NCBI GenBank assembly: GCA_028994555.1
Contig: JARDVN010000001.1
Location: 3,348,001-3,412,000 of the forward strand
DNA: 64,000 nucleotides
Reading direction: 5' to 3'
Source: Citrobacter amalonaticus
GTDB lineage: Bacteria > Pseudomonadota > Gammaproteobacteria > Enterobacterales > Enterobacteriaceae
Shown here piece after piece: positions 34,782 to 44,260 of the stretch. The notes below the pieces were generated by a model. The model was not told where the DNA came from. It saw only the letters and a program-made list of their open reading frames with translations, and ran no database searches. The position numbers were made by a program, and so were the translations under genes. Within the stretch, counting starts at the first letter, position 1, and each line of letters opens with the position of its first letter.

Positions 34782-35107
34782 TTAAGCGGCGGGTTGAGCT
34801 GCAGGTTTAGCGGCCGGCTTTTGGCTGTGTTTTTTTGGTGTGCTTTTTCGCGGCTTGTGCCTTTTGCTCTGGCGCTTTTTGCTCAGTGGTGGCCTGGGCT
34901 TTTTTCGGGTGTTTTTTTAGCGGCCTGCGCTTTTTGTTCAGGCGCTTTCTGGGTAGTCGCTTTGTGATGTTTTTTATGGTGGGTAGTTTTTGCCGGAGCC
35001 GCTTTTGCAGCAGGTGCGGCAGCCGGTGCTGTTGTTGTGTCAGCGGCAAACGCAGCAGAAGACAGACCCATAGCAGCGGCAACAACCAGAGCTAATACTT
35101 TTTTCAT
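34782..35107 (-). CDS. asr: Acid shock protein Asr, two homopolymer frameshifts
   Basis: Periplasmic, Lys/Ala/Gln-rich, intrinsically disordered protein needed for acid tolerance. The signal peptide is [21 protein letters not shown]; then come repeats such as [13 protein letters not shown]. The frame is broken twice, at seven-T runs 34912-34918 and 34830-34836 (plus strand), where six are needed. Corrected length is 107 aa ending KPAAQPAA, close to E. coli Asr (102 aa). The ATG at 35107 is preceded by AGGGTATGAGA. Regulated by RstA (box at 35211) and in E. coli also PhoB. Confidence 0.93.
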
Positions 35108-35210
35108 TCTCATACCCTCGATTTGGTTTTTCATTCAACCCCACTGCGGGGCCGTTGAAATGACTATATCGCTGGAATGAAAGGGCTTCCGTGAGTCATT
35201 GGTTTCGGCG

Positions 35211-35224
35211 TGTAACGATATGTA
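35211..35224 (-). promoter_or_regulatory. RstA box upstream of asr
   Basis: The minus strand reads TACATATCGTTACA, an exact match to the RstA consensus TACATNTNGTTACA as I recall it, about 105-118 bp before the asr ATG. The regulator gene rstA is at 23.5 kb in this window. Confidence 0.85.
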
Positions 35225-35256
35225 CAAAGCCGGGCACAGCGGCCCGGCAAGGTTAT

Positions 35257-36741
35257 TTACAAATAGCGAGATTCAAGATGGGCGCGGAAATGGCGGCTGC
35301 TCAGGGCTTCTCCTGTCGCCTGAGTAATCAATTGCTCCGTGGTAAAGCGACTGCCGTGCTGCCAGATATTCTGGCGCAGCCAGTCAAACAGTGCACTGAA
35401 ATCGCCATCGGCAATCTGCTGACTGAGTCCCGGTAACGCGCGATTCGCGGCGCTGAACAACTGTGCGGCATACATCGCGCCCAATGTGTAAGAAGGGAAG
35501 TAGCCAAACCCGCCATCGGTCCAGTGAATATCCTGCATACAGCCGTCGCGATAATTCCCTTTTGTCGACAGGCCCAGCCATGCCTGCATTTTTTCATCCC
35601 ACAAAGCCGGAATATCCTCCACCTCAATGTCGCCGTTGATTAAGGCGCGCTCAATTTCATAGCGCAGGATGACGTGTGCCGGGTAGCTGACCTCATCTGC
35701 ATCCACGCGGATAAACCCGGGTTTTACCCGCTGGTTCCAGGCGATAAAGTTTTGTTCTTCAAAGGCGGGCTGATCGCCAAAATGGCGCTTCACGGCAGGT
35801 AGCAACTGCCTTAAAAACGCATTGCTGCGACCTACCTGCATTTCAAAAAACAGGCTCTGGGATTCGTGGATGGCGGTGGAGCGGGCAAGGGCAACCGGTT
35901 GACCCAGCCAGTTACACGGCAGGTTTTGCTCATAGCGGGCGTGTCCGGTTTCGTGAATCACGCCAAACAGGGCGCTGAGTAACTCGTTTTCGTCATAGCG
36001 TGTCGTGATCCGCACATCTTCCGGCACGCCGCCACAGAATGGATGCGCGCTGATATCCAGGCGACCGGCGTTAAAATCAAAACCGAGCACAGACATCGTC
36101 TCCAGCCCCAACTCGCGCTGAATGGCTGTCGGGAAGGGACCGACGGGGGCCACCAACGACTGTTTCGATTGTCTGGCAACCACGCGGCTGAGCAGGTCCG
36201 GCAGCCATGATTTGAGATCGGCAAACAGGCTATCCAGTTGTGCGCTGGTCATATCCGGTTCGTAAATATCCAGCAGTGCGTCATAGGGCGAACAACCTTT
36301 CACTTCGGCGCGCAGTCTGGCCTCTTCGCGGCTCAGTTTAACGACTTCTTTTAAATTCGCAGAGAATCCCTGCCAGTCGTTGGCAGGACGCTGGCTGCGC
36401 CAGGCGTGCTCGCAGCGACTCCCGGCGAGAGATTTGGCCTCTACCAGCGACGCCGGTAACAGCGCGGCCTGGGTATGCAGTCGCGTCATTTCCCGCAGGT
36501 TGGCCTGCTCCACATCATTGAGATCCTCCGCGGCGGCAGCGGCAAGCCATTGCGCCACTTTCGGTTCGGTCAGGACGTGATGTTCCAGTACGCTCAGTTC
36601 TGCCAGCGCTTCTCCCCGTGCTGCGCTGCCGCCTGGCGGCATCATGGTAAACATATCCCAACTGGCGATGGCAGAAAGGTGAGAGAAGCGGGAGAGCCGC
36701 AGGAAGGTATGAGCAAGTTGTTGATAATTTTTGTTATCCAT
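35257..36741 (-). CDS. M32 family (Taq-type) metallocarboxypeptidase
   Basis: Zinc carboxypeptidase, likely cytosolic, releasing C-terminal amino acids from peptides. 494 aa, intact. M32 hallmarks are visible: HPF at residues 233-235, the DVRITTRY motif near 242-249, the zinc motif HETGH at 263-267 and IHESQS near 291, which supplies the third ligand Glu. The ATG at 36741 follows AGAGGTTAC; an upstream start would add a 14-residue Cys-containing stretch without support. E. coli K-12 has no gene here, so this is an accessory gene between asr and ynfM. Confidence 0.93.
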   Translation of the reverse strand: MDNKNYQQLAHTFLRLSRFSHLSAIASWDMFTMMPPGGSAARGEALAELSVLEHHVLTEPKVAQWLAAAAAEDLNDVEQANLREMTRLHTQAALLPASLVEAKSLAGSRCEHAWRSQRPANDWQGFSANLKEVVKLSREEARLRAEVKGCSPYDALLDIYEPDMTSAQLDSLFADLKSWLPDLLSRVVARQSKQSLVAPVGPFPTAIQRELGLETMSVLGFDFNAGRLDISAHPFCGGVPEDVRITTRYDENELLSALFGVIHETGHARYEQNLPCNWLGQPVALARSTAIHESQSLFFEMQVGRSNAFLRQLLPAVKRHFGDQPAFEEQNFIAWNQRVKPGFIRVDADEVSYPAHVILRYEIERALINGDIEVEDIPALWDEKMQAWLGLSTKGNYRDGCMQDIHWTDGGFGYFPSYTLGAMYAAQLFSAANRALPGLSQQIADGDFSALFDWLRQNIWQHGSRFTTEQLITQATGEALSSRHFRAHLESRYL

Positions 36742-36873
36742 GTAACCTCTTCGACAAAACGGGCAGGTTGAGCTCCCCACCATAATGGGTAGTTATGTTA
36801 ATCGATAGCCTTTTTTTATAGTAGCCGACGGGAACATCGTACCCTTTCAATAACAATAAACACACACAGCAAA

Positions 36874-36966
36874 ATGAATCCACTCCACTGGGTTGTCTTT
36901 GCTCTTCTGGCGCTGGATGCCGTCAGAGAATTGATGGGATATTCATCAATCTTAGGAATTTGGTAA
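36874..36966 (+). CDS. Unrecognised 30-residue hydrophobic ORF
   Basis: ATG at 36874 opens a 30-codon frame (MNPLHWVVFALLALDAVREL then ten residues ending GIW) that ends in TAA at 36966. Residues 4-14 are hydrophobic, enough for a short membrane segment. It is the only plus-strand ORF between two minus-strand genes, and a terminator in the plus direction follows 22 bp later. The ribosome binding site is weak (ACACAGCAAA). I do not recognise the protein. Alternatively the transcript is a small RNA. Confidence 0.45.
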   Translation: MNPLHWVVFALLALDAVRELMGYSSILGIW

Positions 36967-36988
36967 CCACTGTTGGTCGAGAGACGAG

Positions 36989-37015
36989 AAGCCCGGTGAC
37001 CCCGGGCTTTTCTTT
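36989..37015 (+). terminator. Intrinsic terminator in plus orientation before ynfM end
   Basis: AAGCCCGG-TGACC-CCGGGCTT (36989-37009), then TTCTTTC. The T-rich side faces the plus direction, so it fits a plus-strand transcript ending here; on the minus strand it is followed by CTCGTCTC and would be a poorer terminator for ynfM. Confidence 0.75.
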
Positions 37016-37019
37016 CAGA

Positions 37020-38275
37020 CTAGACGTGAAGACGATGATGCAGGCGTGTACCAACCAGAATGGCCAGCACCAGCATCATTGCGATAAATCCCCCCGACGC
37101 CATTCCAGCCATAGTTATGCCAGAACACGCCACCGAGCGTACCGGCGATACTGGATCCCAGATAGTAACTGAACAGATACAGCGAAGAGGCCTGGCCTTT
37201 GGCGCGACGCGCCCGCGGACCAATCCAGCTACTGGCGACAGAGTGAGCGCCAAAGAAACCCGCAGAAAAGAGCAGCATGCCGGCGAAAATCAGCCACAGC
37301 GAACTGAATAAGGTCATTAGCAGACCGATCAGCATCACGGCGGTGGAGAAGAGCATTACCGGGCCGCGCCCGTAGCGCACTGTCATCGAACCGGCTTTCG
37401 GCGAACTCCAGGTACCGGTCAGATAGGCGACAGAAAGCAAGCCTACCACCGCCTGGCTGAGTTCCCACGGTGAAAGCATCAGGCGATAGCCGATGTAATT
37501 AAACAGGGTGACAAACGACCCCATCAGCAGAAAACCTTCGGCAAACAACAGCGGCAGCCCCTGATCGCGCCAGTGGAGTCGGAAGTTAATAAACAGTGTC
37601 TTGGGGCGCAGCGACGTTGGACGGAAATGGCGTGATTCCGGCAGGATTTTCCAGAACATCAGGGCCGATGCCAGTGCGAAGCAGCCAATGGCAGCCAGCG
37701 CAATGCGCCAGCTAAAGAAATCAGTAAACACACCGCTGATTAAACGTCCACTCATCCCGCCAATCGAGTTTCCGCTGATGTACAACCCCATTGAGAACGC
37801 GACGAAGCTGGGATGGATCTCCTCACTCAGATAGGTCATCCCAACCGCCGCCACGCCGCTGAGTGAAAGGCCAATCAGCGCACGCATCACCAGAATGCCG
37901 TGCCAACTGGTCATCATCGTTGAAAGTAGCGTACAGCAGGAAGCGAGGAGCAGCGCGGTCACCATGACCGGTTTGCGCCCAATGGCATCCGATAGCGGGC
38001 CGGTAAACAGCAGGCCAACGGCTAACATGCCAGTGGAGATCGACAGTGAAATACTGCTGCTGGCGGGGGGACACGCCAAACTCATGGGACAGCACCGGCA
38101 AAATAGGCTGAACGCAGTAAAGCAGGGCGAAGGTCGCCAGTCCGGCAGAAAAGAGCGCCAGCGTGACGCGCATGAAGGCAGAAGTACCGCGTTGAATAAA
38201 CTGAACCGGCTGAGAAATGCGTTGGTCGTCAATATCGCTCGCCGTGGCGTCATTGACTGTAGTTGTACGACTCAC
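37020..38275 (-). CDS. ynfM: MFS transporter YnfM, two homopolymer frameshifts
   Basis: Major facilitator drug:proton-type exporter with 12 helices; E. coli YnfM has been linked to arabinose and drug efflux. Segments such as FALLYCVQPILPVLSHEFGV, the helix 2-3 loop LSDAIGRKPVMVTALLLAS, and GMTYLSEEIHPSFVAFSMGL are near-identical to E. coli. Two one-base breaks, six G at 38065-38070 and six C at 37090-37095 (five needed), split it; the corrected protein has 417 aa, as in E. coli. The start is GTG at 38275 (VSRTTTVND) after AAGGATTTCCA. Diverges from the LysR gene ynfL. Confidence 0.93.
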
Positions 38276-38396
38276 TGGAAATCCTTGCGCAACAAACCCG
38301 TGTTTTGAGGGGACGGGCATAACCTTGTTAAATAGAGTAGGAAAACCCAAATATTCTGTCTAATATATTAATAGTCTTAAATAATACTTTTAAAAT

Positions 38397-39296
38397 ATGA
38401 ATATTGAACTGCGTCACCTTCGCTACTTCGTCGCTGTGGCGGAAGAATTGCACTTTGGGCGCGCCGCGGCCCGGCTGAACATCTCGCAGCCGCCGCTAAG
38501 CCAGCAAATTCAGATGCTTGAGCAACAGGTCGGCGCACGTCTGCTCGCGCGAACGAACCGTAGCGTCGCGTTGACCGCCGCAGGCAGGCAGTTTCTTGCC
38601 GACAGCCGCCAGATCCTTGGCCTGGTCAACGATGCCGCCGCCCGTGCGGAGCGTCTGCATCAGGGTGAGGCCGGAGAACTGCGAATCGGCTTTACCTCCT
38701 CGGCGCCGTTTATTCGTGCGGTGTCGGATACCCTTTCGCTGTTCCGGCAGCAATACCCGGGTATGCATTTGCAGACCCGTGAAATGAACACCCGCGAGCA
38801 GCTGGCACCTTTGAGTGAAGGGGCGCTGGATCTGGGGCTGATGCGCAATACGCCGTTACCAGAGAGCTTACATCATGAGGTGATTTTGCATGAACCGCTG
38901 ATGGCGATGATCCCGCGAGTGTATCCGTTGTCGCAAAAGCCGGTGGTCACGCTGGCTGAACTGGCGAAAGAACCGTTTGTCTTCTTTGATCCGCACGTTG
39001 GAACCGGTCTTTATGACGATATCCTCGGCATGATGCGCCGCTATCAGTTGACACCCATGATTACTCAGGAAGTCGGTGAGGCAATGACCATTATCGGACT
39101 GGTCGCTGCCGGCCTGGGCGTGTCGATACTGCCGGCGTCGTTTAAAAAAGTGCAGCTCAATGAGATGTGCTGGGTACCGATTGCGGAAGACGATGCCGTC
39201 TCGGAAATGTGGCTGGTCTGGTCGGCGCATCATGAACAGAGTCAGGCGGCGCTACGCTTTCGGCAGCAACTCATTCAGGCCGTCAGGCGTGCTTAA
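38397..39296 (+). CDS. ynfL: LysR-family regulator YnfL
   Basis: 299 aa, intact. N-terminal winged helix (NIELRHLRYFVAVAEELHFG then AAARLNISQPPLSQQI) and a C-terminal effector-binding domain, like E. coli YnfL. It diverges from ynfM across 121 bp, the usual arrangement for a LysR protein controlling its neighbour. No effector is known. The ATG at 38397 gives the typical LysR start. Confidence 0.95.
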   Translation: MNIELRHLRYFVAVAEELHFGRAAARLNISQPPLSQQIQMLEQQVGARLLARTNRSVALTAAGRQFLADSRQILGLVNDAAARAERLHQGEAGELRIGFTSSAPFIRAVSDTLSLFRQQYPGMHLQTREMNTREQLAPLSEGALDLGLMRNTPLPESLHHEVILHEPLMAMIPRVYPLSQKPVVTLAELAKEPFVFFDPHVGTGLYDDILGMMRRYQLTPMITQEVGEAMTIIGLVAAGLGVSILPASFKKVQLNEMCWVPIAEDDAVSEMWLVWSAHHEQSQAALRFRQQLIQAVRRA

Positions 39297-39390
39297 ATTA
39301 ATTTAATAACGACTGAAAATGTGCAGTTAATCACACGGCTAAGTAAAAAAGTTGACGTTGTGTATTGAAGTACTTCACCATAGCCTACAG

Positions 39391-39412
39391 ATTATTTCGG
39401 AGCGCGAAAATA
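39391..39412. promoter_or_regulatory. Mlc operator-like palindrome before mlc
   Basis: ATTATTTCGGAGCGCGAAAATA: an imperfect inverted repeat (TTATTTCG / CGAAAATAA) of the Mlc/NagC operator type, 14-35 bp upstream of the mlc start. mlc is autoregulated in E. coli through a site of this type. Confidence 0.75.
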
Positions 39413-39425
39413 AAGGGAGTCAGAG

Positions 39426-40648
39426 GTGGTTGCTGATAGTCAGCCTGGGCACATCGATCAAATAAAGCAGACCAATGCGGGGGGCCGTTTACCGCCTGAT
39501 TGATCAGCTGGGACCGGTATCGCGTATTGATCTTTCGCGTCTTGCGCAGCTGGCGCCCGCCAGCATCACAAAGATAGTGCGCGAAATGCTTGAAGCGCAT
39601 CTGGTCCAGGAACTGGAGATTAAAGAAGCCGGTAGTCGTGGACGCCCTGCGGTCGGTCTGGTTGTGGAAACAGAGGCCTGGCACTATTTATCCCTTCGTA
39701 TCAGTCGTGGGGAAATTTTTCTCGCCCTGCGCGATCTTAGCAGCAAACTGGTGGTGGAAGAGTGTCTTGAACTGCCGCTGAATGATGAGATGCCGCTGTT
39801 GACGCGTATTCTTACGCTGGTCGATCAGTTTTTTTATTCGCCATCAGCAAAAGCTCGAACGTCTGACCTCTATTGCCATTACCTTACCCGGTATTATCGA
39901 TACCGAGAACGGGATCGTGCATCGCATGCCGTTTTATGCCGATGTGAAAGAGATGCCGCTTGGCGATACGCTCGCGCAACACACCGGTGTGCCGGTCTAT
40001 ATTCAGCATGATATCAGCGCCTGGACGATGGCAGAGGCGCTTTTTGGCGCGTCTCGCGGTGCACGAGATGTGATTCAGGTAGTTATCGATCATAACGTCG
40101 GGGCCGGGGTGATCACCGACGGTCATTTACTGCATGCGGGCAGCAGCAGCCTGGTGGAGATTGGTCATACCCAGGTCGATCCTTACGGAAAGCGCTGCTA
40201 CTGCGGCAACCATGGCTGCCTGGAAACCATTGCCAGTGTGGAAAGCGTGCTGGAACTGGCGCAACTGCGACTGACGCAATCCATGAGCTCCATGCTCCAC
40301 GGCCAGCCGTTGACGGTCGATTCGCTGTGTCAGGCGGCGATACAGGGCGATCTGTTGGCTAAAGACATTATTAGCGGCGTGGGAACCCACGTCGGCCGTA
40401 TCCTCGCTATCATGGTTAATCTGTTTAACCCGCAAAAAATTCTGATTGGATCGCCGCTCAACCAGGCGGCTGATGTGTTGTTCCCGGCCATTGCGGATAG
40501 CATTCGTCAGCAGGCGCTACCGGCCTACAGCAAAAATATGGTTGTGGAGAGCACGCAGTTTTCTAATCAGGGAACAATGGCAGGGGCCGCGCTGGTAAAA
40601 GACGCGATGTATAATGGTTCTTTGTTGATTCGTCTATTACAGGGTTAA
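39426..40648 (+). CDS. mlc: ROK-family repressor Mlc, two homopolymer frameshifts
   Basis: Global repressor of PTS sugar genes (ptsG, manXYZ, ptsHI), itself titrated by EIIB-Glc. The N-terminal helix-turn-helix contains SRIDLSRLAQLAPASITKIV; the ROK zinc motif CYCGNHGCLETIAS is present. Two one-base breaks, six G at 39479-39484 (five needed) and seven T at 39829-39835 (six needed), split it; corrected length is 406 aa, as in E. coli. The start is GTG at 39426 (VVADSQPGHIDQIK), preceded by GGGAGTCAGAG. Confidence 0.94.
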
Positions 40649-40773
40649 CATTTTTAAACTGTTCTACCAAAAATTGCGCTAACTCAAGCTGATTCTACCT
40701 GGCATACCTTAGACTTTCTCCACTGTATTATTTTCCTGGCTTATATTTTCGAAGCATAACGGTGGAGTTGGTG

Positions 40774-41469
40774 ATGCTGAAGCGTTTCTTTATTACAGGT
40801 ACAGACACTTCTGTCGGGAAGACGGTTGTTTCCCGCGCATTGCTACAAGCGTTAGCATCGGGTGGTAAAAGCGTAGCGGGATATAAACCGGTCGCGAAGG
40901 GCAGCAAAGAAACCCCTGAAGGGTTGCGCAACCGGGATGCGCTGGTACTGCAAAGCGTATCAACGCTGGATTTGCCCTATGAGGTCGTGAACCCCATCGC
41001 GCTCAGCGAAGATGAAAGTAGCGTAGCCCATAGTTGCCCGATCAATTACACCTTACTGTCTAACGGGCTGGCTAGTCTGAGCGAGAAAGTTGATCACGTT
41101 GTGGTTGAAGGCACCGGCGGCTGGCGCAGCCTGATGAACGATCTGCGTCCATTATCCGAATGGGTGGTGCAGGAACAATTACCAGTATTGATGGTTGTGG
41201 GGATTCAGGAAGGTTGCATTAATCATGCACTACTGACAGCCCAGGCCATTGCTAACGACGGCTTACCGCTGCTCGGCTGGGTCGCCAACCGTATCAACCC
41301 GGGTCTGGCGCACTATGCGGAAATTATCGATGTTCTCAGCAAAAAGCTGCCTGCGCCTTTGATTGGTGAACTGCCTTATTTGCCGCGTGCCGAGCAGCGT
41401 GAGCTGGGGCAGTATATTCGTCTCTCAATGCTGGGGAGCGCGCTGTCAGTAGACAGAATCTCTGCCTGA
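40774..41469 (+). CDS. ynfK: Dethiobiotin synthetase paralogue YnfK (BioD2)
   Basis: ATP-dependent carboxylase fold of BioD; 231 aa, intact. The P-loop is GTDTSVGKT near residue 9, and VVVEGTGGWRSLMND holds the second active-site segment. E. coli keeps bioD in the bio operon as well, and the biological need for this copy is unclear. The ATG at 40774 gives MLKRFFITGTDTSVGKT. Intrinsic terminator follows. Confidence 0.95.
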   Translation: MLKRFFITGTDTSVGKTVVSRALLQALASGGKSVAGYKPVAKGSKETPEGLRNRDALVLQSVSTLDLPYEVVNPIALSEDESSVAHSCPINYTLLSNGLASLSEKVDHVVVEGTGGWRSLMNDLRPLSEWVVQEQLPVLMVVGIQEGCINHALLTAQAIANDGLPLLGWVANRINPGLAHYAEIIDVLSKKLPAPLIGELPYLPRAEQRELGQYIRLSMLGSALSVDRISA

Positions 41470-41482
41470 TGGGCACATTATA

Positions 41483-41518
41483 AAAACGGGGAGTCCTGAT
41501 GGCTCCCCTTTTTTTTCG
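41483..41518. terminator. Terminator between ynfK and osmV
   Basis: GGGGAG-TCCTGATG-GCTCCCC stem followed by eight T on the plus strand; AAAAA on the left gives five T on the minus strand, so it can serve both convergent genes. Confidence 0.9.
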
Positions 41519-41521
41519 CAA

Positions 41522-42671
41522 TTAATTGCTTTCGTGAATGTTCAGCGCCCGGCGGGTGCGTCCCGAGCTGAGATAATCGGCAATATAATCCTGTGAGATC
41601 TCGCCGTTGTAGCGGCCATCCTCATCAACGATCGGCATCCAACTGGTATTACTTTCATACAGTTTAGACAGCACAATACGCAGGTTATCTTCGGCCTTGC
41701 CGGTAATGCGGAAGGGATGAAGAATATCGGCGCAGGTGCCGGTAGCCTGTCGCGCTTCGCGGCGTTTCACAAAGCCCAGCGGTTTACCATCGACATCGAC
41801 CACGGTAATCGCGCGAATATCATGGTCATCCATAATGCCAAAGGCGTCATTCAGCGACGTAGAGGGTCTGGCGGTCAGCGTCGGTTGCTGATCGGTCACG
41901 TCGCCCGCCGAAACCAGCAGCAGACGCTTGAGCGTGCGGTCCTGACCGACGAATGAGCCGACGAAATCGTTGGCGGGTTTGGCAAGCAACTCATCCGGGC
42001 TGGCGCACTGGACGATGCGCCCCTGGCGAAAGACGGCAATGCGATCGCCGAGCTTCAGGGCTTCATCGATATCATGGCTCACCAGCATCACGGTTTTTTT
42101 CAGCGCGCGCTGCATGTCAAGGAACTGATTCTGAATGACTTCGCGGTTGATGGGGTCGACAGCGCCAAACGGCTCATCCATCAGCAGGACCGGCGGATCC
42201 GCTGCCAGGGCGCGAATGACACCAATACGCTGCTGCTGACCACCGGACATCTCTTTCGGATAGCGATGCAGAAACTTCTTCGCATCCAGCGCCACCATTT
42301 CCATTAGTTCTTCGGCACGGCTCTTACAACGGGCTTTGTCCCAGCCCAGCATACGAGGAACGACCGTGATGTTCTCTTCAATTGTCATATTTGGAAACAG
42401 GCCAATCTGCTGGATCACATAGCCAATGTTGCGGCGCAGGGTCACGGTATCCATCTGATTGGTATTTTCGCCGTTAATCAGAATGTTGCCGCTACTTGGC
42501 GTAATCAGGCGGTTAATCATCTTCAGGGTAGTGGTCTTGCCGCAGCCCGACGGCCCCAGCAATACGCACATTTCGCCTTCTGGTACGTTCAGATTGACGT
42601 TATCGACGGCCTTCAGCGGCTGTCCCTTTTTTCTGCGAAAATTGTTTGGTGAGGTTTTCCAGTTTTATCAT
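41522..42671 (-). CDS. osmV: OsmU-type glycine betaine ABC transporter ATPase, one homopolymer frameshift
   Basis: ATPase of an osmoprotectant importer. The Walker A motif is GPSGCGKTT, the signature is MSGGQQQRIGVIRALA, Walker B is VLLMDEPFGAVD, and two C-terminal CBS domains follow, typical of OpuA/ProV-type ATPases that sense ionic strength. The frame breaks near residue 14 at a six-base run (42627-42632; five needed); corrected length is 382 aa. The ATG at 42671 overlaps the osmW stop (TAATG). Gene order matches Salmonella osmVWXY. The operon is not present at this site in E. coli K-12. Confidence 0.88.
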
Positions 42672-43319
42672 TATCGTATCCCCTTAGGTGTCAGGACGAC
42701 TTGCAGGCGGTGTAACAGCCAGTCGAGCACAATGGCTAAAAGACAAATCATTAATGCGCCGGCAACAAGCATACGGATGTCGCTGCCACCGATGCCGTTC
42801 AGTAACAGTAATCCCAGACCACCAGCGCCAATGACCGCAGCAATCGCCATTACGCCGATATTCATAACCACCGCAGTGCGGATCCCACCGAAAATTACCG
42901 GTAGTGCCATCGGGATCTCCACCCAGCGCAGACGCTGCCAGAACGTCATGCCAATTCCGCGGCCCGCTTCACGTAAGCCAGGCGGAATACTGTCCAGCGC
43001 GGTATGGGTGTTTCGCACGATAGGCAACAGCGAGTAAAGAAACACGGCGGTAATTGCAGGCAGTGCGCCAATACCGTGACCGATCAGCGAAAACAGGGGG
43101 GATCATCAGGCCGAACAGGGCGATGGAGGGAATCGTCAGCAGCAGCGTGGCGATACTCAGAACCGGGGTTGCCAGCCATTTGTGGCGGACAATCAGGATC
43201 CCCAACGGCACGCCAATCGCAATCGCCAGCCCAACCGCCAGCGCCACCAGCCAAAGATGCTGAAAAGTGAGCGTCGCCAGATAACCTGCGTTCTCTGTCA
43301 TGTAGTGAATCGTATCCAT
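42671..43319 (-). CDS. osmW: OsmU-type ABC permease, one homopolymer frameshift
   Basis: Inner-membrane permease of the betaine importer. The binding-protein-dependent transport signature lies around SIPPGLREAGRGIGMTFWQR (EAA loop). The frame breaks at a six-G run (43096-43101), where GLMIPLFSLIG needs five; corrected length is 215 aa with about five to six helices. It lies between osmX (9 bp upstream) and osmV (overlap), so it is translated in one polycistronic message. Confidence 0.87.
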
Positions 43320-43328
43320 ATGCGCTCC

Positions 43329-44232
43329 TTACAGCAGGTTCTTTTGTTGCAGGAATTCACGAGCGACCTGCTGCGGTGACTGATGATCGATGTCGACCTT
43401 CGCATTCAGGGTGCTGATCACGTCATTGTTCAACTGAGCAGAGAGGGTATTGAGCGCCTCGGCGAGTCCCGGATTGGCCTCAAGCGTATCTTTGCGCACC
43501 ACAGGCGTGACAGCGTAACTTGGGAAGAAACCTTTATCATCTTCCAGTACTTTGAGATCAAAACCCTTCACGCGACCGTCAGTGGTGTAGATGAGACCAG
43601 CGTCTACGAAGCCATCACGCACGGCGTTGTAGACCAGTCCGGGGTCCATCTGACGGATTTGCGGTCGGTCGAGATCCATCTGATAGGCCTGCTGCAACGG
43701 TTTCATCCCGTCGCTGCGTCCGGCAAACTCCAGGTCGAGTCCCAGCAGCCAGTTGTTATCGGGATCGGTCTGGCGGATATGTTCAATTTTCGCCACCATC
43801 TCTGACATAGTATTGATGTTCTCCGCTTCGGCACGCTTGCGTTGCATGGCGAAGGCGTAGGTGTTGTTCATCTCTGCCGGTTTCAGCCAGACCAGACCCA
43901 GTTTGGCATCAAGACGTTTTACCGTGTCGTACGACTCCAGCGGGCTCATACGCTTATTGATGTGGTTGAAAATAATCAGTGACGTGCCGGTGTATTCCCA
44001 CGTCATATCAATCTGCTTATTGATCATCGCATTACGTGAGATCACCGTGGCGATGTTGGTTTGCGGCTGAACCTGAAATCCTTTTTTTTGCAGATACTGA
44101 ACGGTCATGGCCGAGAGAATGTGCTGCTCGGTAAAACTTTTGGTTGCCAGAATAAGGGGGGGCCGCCTGGGCCTGTGTGCTGATGAACAGCGCGGCGGCG
44201 AGCCATCCCAGCCATTTTTTCGTATGTTTCAT
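43329..44232 (-). CDS. osmX: OsmU-type periplasmic glycine betaine-binding protein, one homopolymer frameshift
   Basis: OpuAC-type substrate-binding protein. The signal peptide ([20 protein letters not shown], cut near AQA) is followed by [15 protein letters not shown] and the ligand-box motif [11 protein letters not shown]. The frame breaks just after the signal peptide at a seven-G run (44156-44162), where six are needed; corrected length is 300 aa. Salmonella OsmX binds glycine betaine and choline sulfate-type solutes; substrate here is inferred. Confidence 0.87.
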
Positions 44233-44260
44233 TGAGCGCTCCTTGTTTTTATCGTTGTCA

